DNA from: Winogradskyella sediminis
GTDB taxonomy: Bacteria > Bacteroidota > Bacteroidia > Flavobacteriales > Flavobacteriaceae
NCBI RefSeq assembly: GCF_003387355.1
Contig: NZ_QUNH01000001.1
Coordinates: 1,312,023 to 1,376,022, forward strand
Length of the DNA: 64,000 bases
Reading direction: 5' to 3'
Position numbers and translations under genes: made by a program. Within the stretch, counting starts at the first letter, position 1, and each line of letters opens with the position of its first letter. Shown piece after piece: positions 45,165 to 53,922 of the stretch. The notes under the pieces were generated by a model, which did no database searches, was not told the DNA's origin, and was given only the letters and a program-made list of their open reading frames with translations.

Positions 45165-47312
45165 ATGGCTGTTTTAAATAAAATTAGACAACGCTCACTA
45201 GTATTAATATTAGTTATTGCATTAGCGTTATTTTCATTCGTAATTGGAGATTTATTCAAAAATTCTGATGCTCTAACAGGAGAATCACAAGATGTTGTTG
45301 CGACTATCAATGGTACGGATATTAACCGTACAGAGTTTCAACAAAAAGTAAAGAACTACCAAGATAGAGCAGGTGGAAGACAAACGTCTACACAATCTAT
45401 GAATGCAATTTACAACCAAGAAGTGCGTAAAATTGTTTTACAATCTGAGTTTGAAGAATTAGGATTGTCTGTAGAAAAAGATGAAATGAGGGATTTATTG
45501 AAGACTAGCTTTTCTTCTTATCCAGAATTTCAGGATGCAAATGGAAACTTTGATGTCAATCGTTTAAATGCATTTATAGCTAATTTAAAAGATTTAAATG
45601 GTGACACTGCGCCTTTAGGGAACTTCTTAGTAAATTATGAAAGTTGGACAAACAATGAGCAGACGATTGCAACAAATGCAATTCAGCAAACTTATTATAA
45701 TTTGATAAAAGCAGGTCTTGGTACAACAGTGTCTGAAGCAGAGGAAGACTATTACGGAGATGCTAAAACAGTAGACATAAAATATGTACAAGTACCTTAC
45801 ACTACTATCGCAGATAGTTTAGTTGAGGTGTCTAAAAGTGAAATCACTGCTTATATGAAAAAGCACGAGGATACTTATAAAACAGAGGCTACAAGAGAAG
45901 TGGTTTATGTAGAATTTAAAGAAGAGGCTTCAAAAGCTGATGAAGATAAAATTAAAGCCGATTTATTAGCGTTAAAAGCGGATAGAACTGAATATAACGA
46001 AAACAGTAAGAATACAGAAACTATTCCTGGTTTCGATTCTGCTACTGATCTTGAAGAGTTCGTAAATTCAAATTCAGATATTAAATATAACGATGCTTAT
46101 TTAAGAGCTGGTCAGTTACCTGCCGTTGCTAAAGATACGTTAATGAATTTACCAGTTGGTGGTTATTACGGACCTTATAAAGATGGTGAATACTATAAAT
46201 TGTCTAAAGTTGTAGACACTAAGCAATTGCCAGATTCTGTAAAAGTACGTCATATATTAGTACCTTTTGTTGGTGGACAAAGAGCTGATGCTTCGGTAAC
46301 TAAAACCCCTGCGCAAGCGAAAGCAACAGCAGATAGTATTTATGCGGAAATTAAAGCTGGTACTAAGTTTTTAGATTTATTAGAATTATCATCAGATAAA
46401 GTTAGTAACGAAAAAGATGGTGAAATTGAATTTGATTATTTAGCCGGAATGGCACCAGAATTTAAAGCGTATGCTTTTGATAATAAAGAAGGAGATATCG
46501 ATGTGGTACAAACATCTTTTGGATATCATATTATTGAAATATTAGAGCAAAAGAGTTTTAATAAAGCTATTAAAGTAGCAACAATTGCGAGTAAAATTGA
46601 GCCTTCAGATCAAACACTTCAAGACGTGTTTAATGTGATGTCTAAATTTGAAATTGCTGCAAAAGATGGAGACTTTAATACGTTGGCTAAAGAACGTGAT
46701 TTAACCGTTAAGCCAATTACATTTAAAGCTTTAGATGAAAATATTCCAGGACTTGGAAGTCAAAGAGAAGTTGTACGTTGGGCTTTTGATGAAGACACAG
46801 AAGCTGGTGACTACAAAAACTTTGCAATATCTAATTTTGGTTTTATTGTTGCTAAAGTAGTAGAGGTAAGAGAAGCAGGATTAATGAGTACTGAAGATGC
46901 TTCAATAACAGCTTTACCAGAAATTAGAAAAGAGAAGAAAGCAGAATTAATCCGTGAAAAAATTACAGCAACTACTGTTGCTGATATCGCTAAGAATCAA
47001 GGACAGAATCCTAAAACAGCAGCTGCGCTTACTATAAAAAACACTACATTATCTGGTGCGGGTGTTGAGCCTAAAGTAGTTGGTGCTGCATTTGGGTTAG
47101 CAGAAGGAGAAACTTCTAAGCCAATTGATGGTGAAAAAGGAGTGTACGTTGTTGAAGTGACTAAGGTTAACGAACCAACCAAGTTAGAAAACTACGGAGC
47201 TATTGCAAATAGATTGAGTGCTGAACGTAGAAATACAGTACAGTCTAAAGTGTATTCTGCTTTAGAAAATGCTGCAGAAATAGAAGATAATAGAGCTAAA
47301 ACGGTTTACTAA
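45165..47312 (+). CDS. ppiD: Peptidyl-prolyl isomerase PpiD-like chaperone
   Basis: Protein of 715 aa. One N-terminal membrane anchor (LVLILVIALALFSFVIGDLF), a SurA-like chaperone region, and a parvulin domain at about residues 360-465 (VKVRHILVPFVGG, FGYHIIEILEQ). A second, degenerate isomerase-like segment lies at the C-terminus. It assists folding of outer-membrane proteins from the periplasmic side of the inner membrane. Confidence 0.9.
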   Translation: MAVLNKIRQRSLVLILVIALALFSFVIGDLFKNSDALTGESQDVVATINGTDINRTEFQQKVKNYQDRAGGRQTSTQSMNAIYNQEVRKIVLQSEFEELGLSVEKDEMRDLLKTSFSSYPEFQDANGNFDVNRLNAFIANLKDLNGDTAPLGNFLVNYESWTNNEQTIATNAIQQTYYNLIKAGLGTTVSEAEEDYYGDAKTVDIKYVQVPYTTIADSLVEVSKSEITAYMKKHEDTYKTEATREVVYVEFKEEASKADEDKIKADLLALKADRTEYNENSKNTETIPGFDSATDLEEFVNSNSDIKYNDAYLRAGQLPAVAKDTLMNLPVGGYYGPYKDGEYYKLSKVVDTKQLPDSVKVRHILVPFVGGQRADASVTKTPAQAKATADSIYAEIKAGTKFLDLLELSSDKVSNEKDGEIEFDYLAGMAPEFKAYAFDNKEGDIDVVQTSFGYHIIEILEQKSFNKAIKVATIASKIEPSDQTLQDVFNVMSKFEIAAKDGDFNTLAKERDLTVKPITFKALDENIPGLGSQREVVRWAFDEDTEAGDYKNFAISNFGFIVAKVVEVREAGLMSTEDASITALPEIRKEKKAELIREKITATTVADIAKNQGQNPKTAAALTIKNTTLSGAGVEPKVVGAAFGLAEGETSKPIDGEKGVYVVEVTKVNEPTKLENYGAIANRLSAERRNTVQSKVYSALENAAEIEDNRAKTVY

Positions 47313-47336
47313 AACCTTAGCATCATTAGAACAATA

Positions 47337-47368
47337 AAAAAGGCTTTACAGAAATGTGAAGCCTTTTT
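47337..47368. terminator. Bidirectional terminator between ppiD and the GYDIA kinase gene
   Basis: A 14-bp stem (one G-U pair) closed by a GAAA tetraloop, with A-runs on the left and T-runs on the right. It serves both convergent genes. Confidence 0.9.
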
Positions 47369-47372
47369 CTAT

Positions 47373-48305
47373 TTACAAAACTAAATCTTTATAGGGAAGC
47401 ACTGTATGAAGACCTTTGTTCTTAAAGTAAGCTGTAGGATCGGTTTTAGACGTTACCAAAACAAAATCTCCTCCCCACGCACCTAAGCTTTTTACTGCAC
47501 CATTAAAATCAGAGAATAACCGATCCTTAACAGGCTTTTGATCTATAAAGTGTGCTATAATATGCTCATGGGCATTAAGTAATATTTCAAATTCTGACAA
47601 AGAATTACATACAATCATTTGATCTGTAATTTCATTAATTTTAGTAATGCCGCTGGTATCAATTTTATTTAAGGCTTTGTAAGCAGATATACCATCTCTA
47701 CTATTTTGTTTTTGATTGAGATATACAAAATATAGATGATTTCTAAATTCAGGTTTAAAATCTACAGCGTTTACTATAGGATTTTTGGCTTTAGACTGTA
47801 GTTGAAATGTAATAGCAGTAGAGTGTTGCGCACAAGCAATATCATAACCACTACCGCCAAAGGTGCGCGCCAAAAGTGCATACGGATTCACATTGGCCCA
47901 AAGCGCTATGTTATTAATTAAGGTAGAAGAGGTGCCCAATCCCCAAAGCCTATTAAAATCTTGATGGGTTGTAATAAGGTAACCTTGGTTGTCTATTAAA
48001 AATTCTGAATTTAGCTCTTGAGCAGCATGTAATACTTGTATTAAACGTTCTTCTACAGAGTGTTTTACTAATCGATTAGGTCGATAAGATTTAATGGCGT
48101 CCAAAGAAATAATACACTCAAACCATACCGCGTTAAGTTCGTTATAGCTCTTCCATTGAATAGCATCCGAATCATAAGTTTTAATAACCAAACTTTGACC
48201 ATAAGATGTAGGTATGGCTAAAGCTTTTGCTCCGTCTAAAACAGCATACTCTGCAGTAAGTAATAGTTTTCCGTTACTTCGATATGATTGAGTTGTTTCT
48301 TTCAA
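47373..48305 (-). CDS. GYDIA-family GHMP kinase (mevalonate pathway)
   Basis: Protein of 310 aa. The ATP-binding GHMP loop is WGLGTSST (residues 121-128), the signature GYDIA lies at 153-157, and GAWGGDFVL is the third GHMP motif near the C-terminus. It lies 9 bp downstream of the HMG-CoA reductase gene on the same strand, so it probably phosphorylates mevalonate or phosphomevalonate for isoprenoid synthesis. Which step is not decided by sequence. Confidence 0.85.
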   Translation of the reverse strand: MKETTQSYRSNGKLLLTAEYAVLDGAKALAIPTSYGQSLVIKTYDSDAIQWKSYNELNAVWFECIISLDAIKSYRPNRLVKHSVEERLIQVLHAAQELNSEFLIDNQGYLITTHQDFNRLWGLGTSSTLINNIALWANVNPYALLARTFGGSGYDIACAQHSTAITFQLQSKAKNPIVNAVDFKPEFRNHLYFVYLNQKQNSRDGISAYKALNKIDTSGITKINEITDQMIVCNSLSEFEILLNAHEHIIAHFIDQKPVKDRLFSDFNGAVKSLGAWGGDFVLVTSKTDPTAYFKNKGLHTVLPYKDLVL

Positions 48306-48314
48306 AATGAATAT

Positions 48315-49637
48315 TTAATCTAATCCACGCAGTTTTGTTAAAGCTTCTACAACTGCACTATGGGTAACGACATTAGTTTTAAAATGTGTTACTAAAGTCG
48401 TTTTTTCGGTTTCGGTGGCTTCAAACTGATTTAAGATATTCATTAAGTGCATTTTCATATGACCTTCTTGGATTCCTGTAGTTGTTAAAGATTTTACAGC
48501 AGCAAAATTTTGAGCTAATCCTGCAACGGCAACAATCTGCATGAGATTTTTTGCGGTTGGTTGTTGTAGTAAATCCATAGAAAACTTTACTAATGGATGT
48601 AATCGCGTTAGACCACCAACCGTTCCTAAAGCCAACGGAATTTCAATCCAAAACTTAAATAGTCCGTCTTCAATAGAACAATGTGTTAAGCTTGTATATC
48701 TACCATCTTTTGCTGCATAGGCATGTACTCCGGCTTCAACCGCTCTAAAGTCATTTCCAGTTGCTAATACCACAGCATCAATACCGTTCATAATTCCTTT
48801 ATTATGGGTCACTGCTCTGTAGGGTTCAACTTCTGCAATACGAACAGCTTGTTCAAATTTTTGAGCAAAAGTTTCTGGGTTCGGAATGTCTTTACTTTTT
48901 AAATCCTCTATTTTACATGAAACTTCAGCACGCACTAAACATTGAGGCACATAATTAGAAAGAATACTCATCACAATAGTTATGTTTTGCTCTTCAGAAT
49001 TAAAGTGCTCAAACTGTAAGGCTTCAGTTTTAAACGTTGTTGCAAATTGTTCTAAACAAGAGTTAATAAAATTAGCTCCCATCGCATCCAAGGTTTCAAA
49101 CGTGGCGTGAAGTTGAAAATAATGAGGTAAATCTTCAGACTTATTGCGTAACTCAATATCTAAAACACCACCTCCACGACGTTCCATGTTCTTGGTAATA
49201 GATGCGGTCTCTTTAATAAGTTTTGGCTTTACAAACTCAAAAAATGCTTTTAGCTTATCATACGCTCCGTTGTAAATAAAATGAACCTGCCCAATTTTTT
49301 CAGTAGATAACACTTTGGCTTTAAAACCTCCACGATCTAGCCAAAATTTAGCCGCTTTACTCGCTGCAGCAATTACCGAGCTTTCCTCAATAGCCATCGG
49401 AATGGTATAAGTGGTCTCGTTAATTAAAAAATTGGGTGCAACTCCTAAAGGTAAATAGTAGTTGGTAATAGTATTTTCTATAAACTCATCGTGTAATTTT
49501 TGAAGTTTATCGTCAGAGTTCCAATAGCCTTGTACAAGGGATCTTGCTTTGTCTTTGTCTGTAAAATAGGTGTTTAAAAGCCACTCAATTTTTTCAGATT
49601 TAGACAGCTTAGAAAATCCAGAAATGGTGTTTGGCAT
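48315..49637 (-). CDS. mvaA: Hydroxymethylglutaryl-CoA reductase, class II type
   Basis: Protein of 440 aa, the size of bacterial class II enzymes and without a membrane domain. Motifs: MAIEESSVIAAASKAAKFW (catalytic Glu region), RAVTHNKGIMNGIDAVVLATGNDFRAVEAG (Lys and Asp), GTVGGLTRLHP and GIQEGHMKMH near the end (His). It makes mevalonate from HMG-CoA. First gene of the two-gene isoprenoid operon. Confidence 0.93.
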   Translation of the reverse strand: MPNTISGFSKLSKSEKIEWLLNTYFTDKDKARSLVQGYWNSDDKLQKLHDEFIENTITNYYLPLGVAPNFLINETTYTIPMAIEESSVIAAASKAAKFWLDRGGFKAKVLSTEKIGQVHFIYNGAYDKLKAFFEFVKPKLIKETASITKNMERRGGGVLDIELRNKSEDLPHYFQLHATFETLDAMGANFINSCLEQFATTFKTEALQFEHFNSEEQNITIVMSILSNYVPQCLVRAEVSCKIEDLKSKDIPNPETFAQKFEQAVRIAEVEPYRAVTHNKGIMNGIDAVVLATGNDFRAVEAGVHAYAAKDGRYTSLTHCSIEDGLFKFWIEIPLALGTVGGLTRLHPLVKFSMDLLQQPTAKNLMQIVAVAGLAQNFAAVKSLTTTGIQEGHMKMHLMNILNQFEATETEKTTLVTHFKTNVVTHSAVVEALTKLRGLD

Positions 49638-49787
49638 GTTGATTTTTATTTTAAAAAAAACAAAGATACTAGGATTGGCATAAAATGTGTGCCTAATCGA
49701 CTGTAAATGCCGATTTACTGTTAATATTAGCTATTTTTTGCATAATTTTTAGTAAACTTGGGCTTGCTTTATTAAAATATAAAATTT

Positions 49788-51971
49788 ATGAAATTAAGAC
49801 AGATTTTACCTGTTTTTTGCTTTTTAATGACCTCTTTAGTTTTTTGTCAAGAAAAACAAATTACGCTTCAAGACATCTGGAGTGGAAAGTTTAGAACAGA
49901 AGGAATGCAGGCCTTGCATTCAATGAAAAATGGGAAACAATATTCAGTTTTAAATTTCGATAGACAGAGCAGAACTTCTACAATAGATATTTACGATTAT
50001 AAAACATTAGAAAAAGTAAAAACCTTAGTTTCTTCTGCTGATATTGCTGAGATTCGAGGTTTTTTTGATTATTCCTTCAATGAAGATGAGTCTAAAATAA
50101 TTTTAACGACAAACTCGCAGCCCGTTTTTAGACGTTCTACATTGGGTGAATATTACATTTATGACGTGGCGACTAAAGACGTTACAAAAGTATCGGATCA
50201 GTTGGTACAAGAACCAACTTTATCTCCTGATGGTACTAAAGTGGCATATGGATTTGAGAATAATTTATATGTTAAAGATTTAAAATCTGGAAACGTAGAG
50301 CAGATCACAACAGATGGTGAGAAAAATAAAATTATAAACGGAATTACAGATTGGGTTTACGAAGAAGAATTTAGTTTTGTAAGAGCTTTTGATTGGAATG
50401 CTGATAGCAACCAAATTGCCTATATTAAGTTTGATGAGTCTGAAGTGCCAGAATTTTCAATGGATGAGTATGGTTCAGACTTATATCAAACACAACATGT
50501 TTTTAAATATCCAAAAGCTGGAGAAGCTAACTCTAAAGTATCTTTGCAATTGTACAATGTAGATGACAAAAGCACCATAGAATTGAGCGAAGATAAACCA
50601 GGTGATTTCTATATTCCTAGATTACAATGGACAAATGATGCTAATATTTTAAGCGTTCAATTTATGAATCGTCATCAAAATGAGTTAGATCTTATGCTAT
50701 TTGATACGAAAGAAAAGAGCATGACTAATGTATTGGCTGAGAAAGATAAGGCATATATAGATGTAACTTTTAATCTAACATTTTTAGAAGACAATAGTTT
50801 TATTTGGACGAGCGAAAAAGATGGCTACAATCATATTTATCACTATTCAAAAGACGGTAAACTTATTAATCAAGTAACCAAAGGGAATTGGGAGGTTACA
50901 AATTATTACGGATTTAATGATAAAACAAATACCATTTACTATCAGTCTACAGAAAATGGATCTATAAATAGAGATGTGTATGCCATCAAATTAAATGGTA
51001 AAAATAAAAAACGACTGACACAGAAAGACGGAACAAATAATGCGTCCTTTAGTGCCGACTTCACTTATTTTATTAACACGTTTTCAAGTGCAACAACTCC
51101 ACAGGAATATACATTGCATCAAACAAAGACTGGTAAACTGATTAAGTCTATTAAAGACAACGATCGTTTGGAGCAACAACTTGAAGCTTATGTAATGTCT
51201 AAGAAGGAATTTAGTACTATTGCAGTAAATGGGAATGATTTAAATATGTGGACAATTAAGCCTGCCGATTTTGATCCTAACAAAACGTATCCATTATTGA
51301 TGTATCAATATTCTGGCCCTGGTTCTCAGCAAGTCGCTAACCGTTGGAATGGGACTAATGATTATTGGTATCAAATGTTAGCACAACAAGGCTTTATCAT
51401 TGTTTGTATCGATGGACGAGGTACCGGGTTTAAAGGTGCCGATTTTAAGAAAGTGACTCAAAAAGAATTAGGAAAATATGAGGTTGAAGACCAGATTGAA
51501 GCCGCTAAACAATTAGGTCAATTAGATTATATAGACGAATCTCGAATCGGAATTTGGGGATGGAGCTATGGTGGTTTTATGAGTAGTAATGCTTTGCTTA
51601 AAGGTAACGACGTATTTAAAATGGCCATTGCTGTAGCACCTGTAACGAGTTGGAGATTTTATGATACAATTTATACAGAGCGTTATATGACTACACCTCA
51701 GGAAAATCCTAGTGGATATGACGAAAACTCACCAATAAACCATGTCGATAAGCTTAAAGGAGATTATTTGTTAATTCATGGTACGGGTGATGATAATGTA
51801 CATGTGCAAAATACTATGCGTATGGTAGAAGCACTAATTCAGGCAGATAAACAATTTGAGTGGATGATTTATCCAGATAAAAATCATGGTATCTATGGAG
51901 GTAATACAAGGCTTCACTTGTATAAAAAGATGACTAACTTTATTCATCGTACCTTGGGTGATAAACTCTAA
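49788..51971 (+). CDS. Dipeptidyl peptidase IV-like S9 peptidase
   Basis: Protein of 727 aa with a signal peptide (LVFCQEK). A beta-propeller (DPPIV_N) of about 470 residues is followed by the alpha/beta-hydrolase domain. The nucleophile is Ser593 in GWSYGGFMS, the acid pair Asp668/Asp669 in GTGDDNVH, and His700 in DKNHGIYGG. It removes X-Pro dipeptides in the periplasm. The next two genes are peptide importers, so the three form a peptide-scavenging unit. Confidence 0.92.
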   Translation: MKLRQILPVFCFLMTSLVFCQEKQITLQDIWSGKFRTEGMQALHSMKNGKQYSVLNFDRQSRTSTIDIYDYKTLEKVKTLVSSADIAEIRGFFDYSFNEDESKIILTTNSQPVFRRSTLGEYYIYDVATKDVTKVSDQLVQEPTLSPDGTKVAYGFENNLYVKDLKSGNVEQITTDGEKNKIINGITDWVYEEEFSFVRAFDWNADSNQIAYIKFDESEVPEFSMDEYGSDLYQTQHVFKYPKAGEANSKVSLQLYNVDDKSTIELSEDKPGDFYIPRLQWTNDANILSVQFMNRHQNELDLMLFDTKEKSMTNVLAEKDKAYIDVTFNLTFLEDNSFIWTSEKDGYNHIYHYSKDGKLINQVTKGNWEVTNYYGFNDKTNTIYYQSTENGSINRDVYAIKLNGKNKKRLTQKDGTNNASFSADFTYFINTFSSATTPQEYTLHQTKTGKLIKSIKDNDRLEQQLEAYVMSKKEFSTIAVNGNDLNMWTIKPADFDPNKTYPLLMYQYSGPGSQQVANRWNGTNDYWYQMLAQQGFIIVCIDGRGTGFKGADFKKVTQKELGKYEVEDQIEAAKQLGQLDYIDESRIGIWGWSYGGFMSSNALLKGNDVFKMAIAVAPVTSWRFYDTIYTERYMTTPQENPSGYDENSPINHVDKLKGDYLLIHGTGDDNVHVQNTMRMVEALIQADKQFEWMIYPDKNHGIYGGNTRLHLYKKMTNFIHRTLGDKL

Positions 51972-52034
51972 AAATTATAGATTGAATACGTACTTAGGTA
52001 CGACAAAACTAACTAATACTAACTAATTAAGATT

Positions 52035-53864
52035 ATGTCAACAACAGCTAAACTAGCCCATCAGAAAGAACTTTTTGGGCATCCCGTAGGTCTATTTATT
52101 TTGTTTTTTACCGAAATGTGGGAACGTTTTTCCTACTACGGAATGCGAGGAATACTGGTGTTGTATATGGCGACCTCTGCAACGGCAATCGATCCTGGTT
52201 TAGGGTGGTCTAATAAAGATGCAATTTGGTTGTACGGTTGGTATACAATGTTTGTTTATGTAGCGTCAATACCTGGTGGATGGATTGCAGATAAATTTTT
52301 AGGGCAGAAAAAAACAGTAATGCTCGGTGGATTATTACTTTGTATAGGTCATGGGGTTTTAGCAATTCCTCAAAGTTGGGCGTTCTTTACAGGTCTTCTT
52401 TTAATTATATTGGGTGTTGGAGGTCTTAAACCAAACATTTCTACAATGGTAGGAGGTTTGTATAAGGAAGGTGATATTAGACGCGATAGTGGGTTTACTA
52501 TTTTTTATATTGGTATTAATATTGGTGCCTTTTTGGCTAGTATTACTGTTGGATTAGTGGCTTATTATTATGGATGGCATTATGGATTTGGATTGGCCGG
52601 TATTGGTATGCTAGTGGGTCAGGCTGTATTTATTTGGGGACAAAAATTCTTAAAAGGTGTTGGTGAATTTACAGGAGGTAGCCAAGCGACGGAAGCAGAA
52701 CGCTTAGCATCAAAACGACCGTTAAGCAAAATTGAAAAAGATAGAGTAGTAGTTTTACTAATTTCATTTTTAATTGTTGTTGTGTTTTGGGGTGCTTTTG
52801 AACAAGCTGGTGGACTCATGAATTTATATACGGATGCAAAAGTCGATAGAACTATTGGATTAAGCTGGTTAGAGGAAATTCCTGCTGCAGTATTTCAATC
52901 GTTAAATGCAGGTTATATCATAATATTCGGAACACTTATTGGTGGATTCTGGATTTGGTGGAAGAAAAAAGGTAAAGAGTCGTCTTCGTTATTTAAAATG
53001 GCGGTTGGTACCATAATTATGGGACTGGGTTACGTGTTTATGATGTTTGCTTCTCAAGAAGCAAGTGCAGAGACGTTTGGAAAAGCAGCAATGGTGTGGA
53101 TTTTCTTAGCATACTTATTTCATACTATTGGTGAACTATGTACGTCGCCAGTATCATTATCGTTTATAACAAAATTAGCGCCATTAAAATATGCATCCAT
53201 TATGATGGGAGTTTATTTTGCCGCTACAGGTTTTGGAAATAAATTGGCAGGAACAATTGGCGAGTCTTCTCAATTAGAGTCTTTTACTGGTGAAATGGTG
53301 GTGAGCAAGCAAGCTATTTTACCATTTATCTCAAAAGACACAATGAAGGTGAAAAACCAGGAAAAGAAGGTGGTTAAAATTTATGACTATCCTATTAATG
53401 AAGATAAAAACTTCAGTATAAAATCTACAGTTTATCCTGAAAATGGACAAGTGGTATTTAAAGAGTATGAAACTGGTAAGGATTTAAATGCGTTATTTAC
53501 TTTATCTCAGGGCGAAGATTCTAATACTAGTCAATTATTAGAAGATTTAACAGAAAATAATGTTACAGCTTCTAATCCTTATCATGCAAAATTGGTGTTT
53601 GAAAAGGACAAAGATAAAGCTCAAATCTCAGAAAACAAGGGAGATGGTAAAGATTATGGAGTTTCGTTTGTATTAGAAGAAGAGCAGAGCGAACAAGAAT
53701 ATGCCACTTTTATGTGGTTAACTATATTTACGGTCGCATTTGGGTTACTGCTACTGTTATTCTTAAAGAAATTAAAGAAATTAACACATGGTGCAGAGGA
53801 TAACGAACACGAAATATTAGAAACTGAAAACTTTGAGTTAGCAAACCCAGAACTTAACGATTAA
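52035..53864 (+). CDS. POT-family peptide/H+ symporter with extra loop
   Basis: Protein of 609 aa. The POT signature ExxER is in FFTEMWERFSYYGMR near residue 30, followed by about 14 spans. An inserted hydrophilic, beta-rich segment of ~140 residues (about 412-555) precedes the last span, with lysine/aspartate-rich sequence such as VVKIYDYPINEDKNFSIKS. It probably imports the dipeptides released by the upstream S9 peptidase. Confidence 0.9.
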   Translation: MSTTAKLAHQKELFGHPVGLFILFFTEMWERFSYYGMRGILVLYMATSATAIDPGLGWSNKDAIWLYGWYTMFVYVASIPGGWIADKFLGQKKTVMLGGLLLCIGHGVLAIPQSWAFFTGLLLIILGVGGLKPNISTMVGGLYKEGDIRRDSGFTIFYIGINIGAFLASITVGLVAYYYGWHYGFGLAGIGMLVGQAVFIWGQKFLKGVGEFTGGSQATEAERLASKRPLSKIEKDRVVVLLISFLIVVVFWGAFEQAGGLMNLYTDAKVDRTIGLSWLEEIPAAVFQSLNAGYIIIFGTLIGGFWIWWKKKGKESSSLFKMAVGTIIMGLGYVFMMFASQEASAETFGKAAMVWIFLAYLFHTIGELCTSPVSLSFITKLAPLKYASIMMGVYFAATGFGNKLAGTIGESSQLESFTGEMVVSKQAILPFISKDTMKVKNQEKKVVKIYDYPINEDKNFSIKSTVYPENGQVVFKEYETGKDLNALFTLSQGEDSNTSQLLEDLTENNVTASNPYHAKLVFEKDKDKAQISENKGDGKDYGVSFVLEEEQSEQEYATFMWLTIFTVAFGLLLLLFLKKLKKLTHGAEDNEHEILETENFELANPELND

Positions 53865-53922
53865 TATATAACCCTAACAAAGAATTCAAGCTTAAGAATT
53901 CATTCTAACTAAATTAATTTTT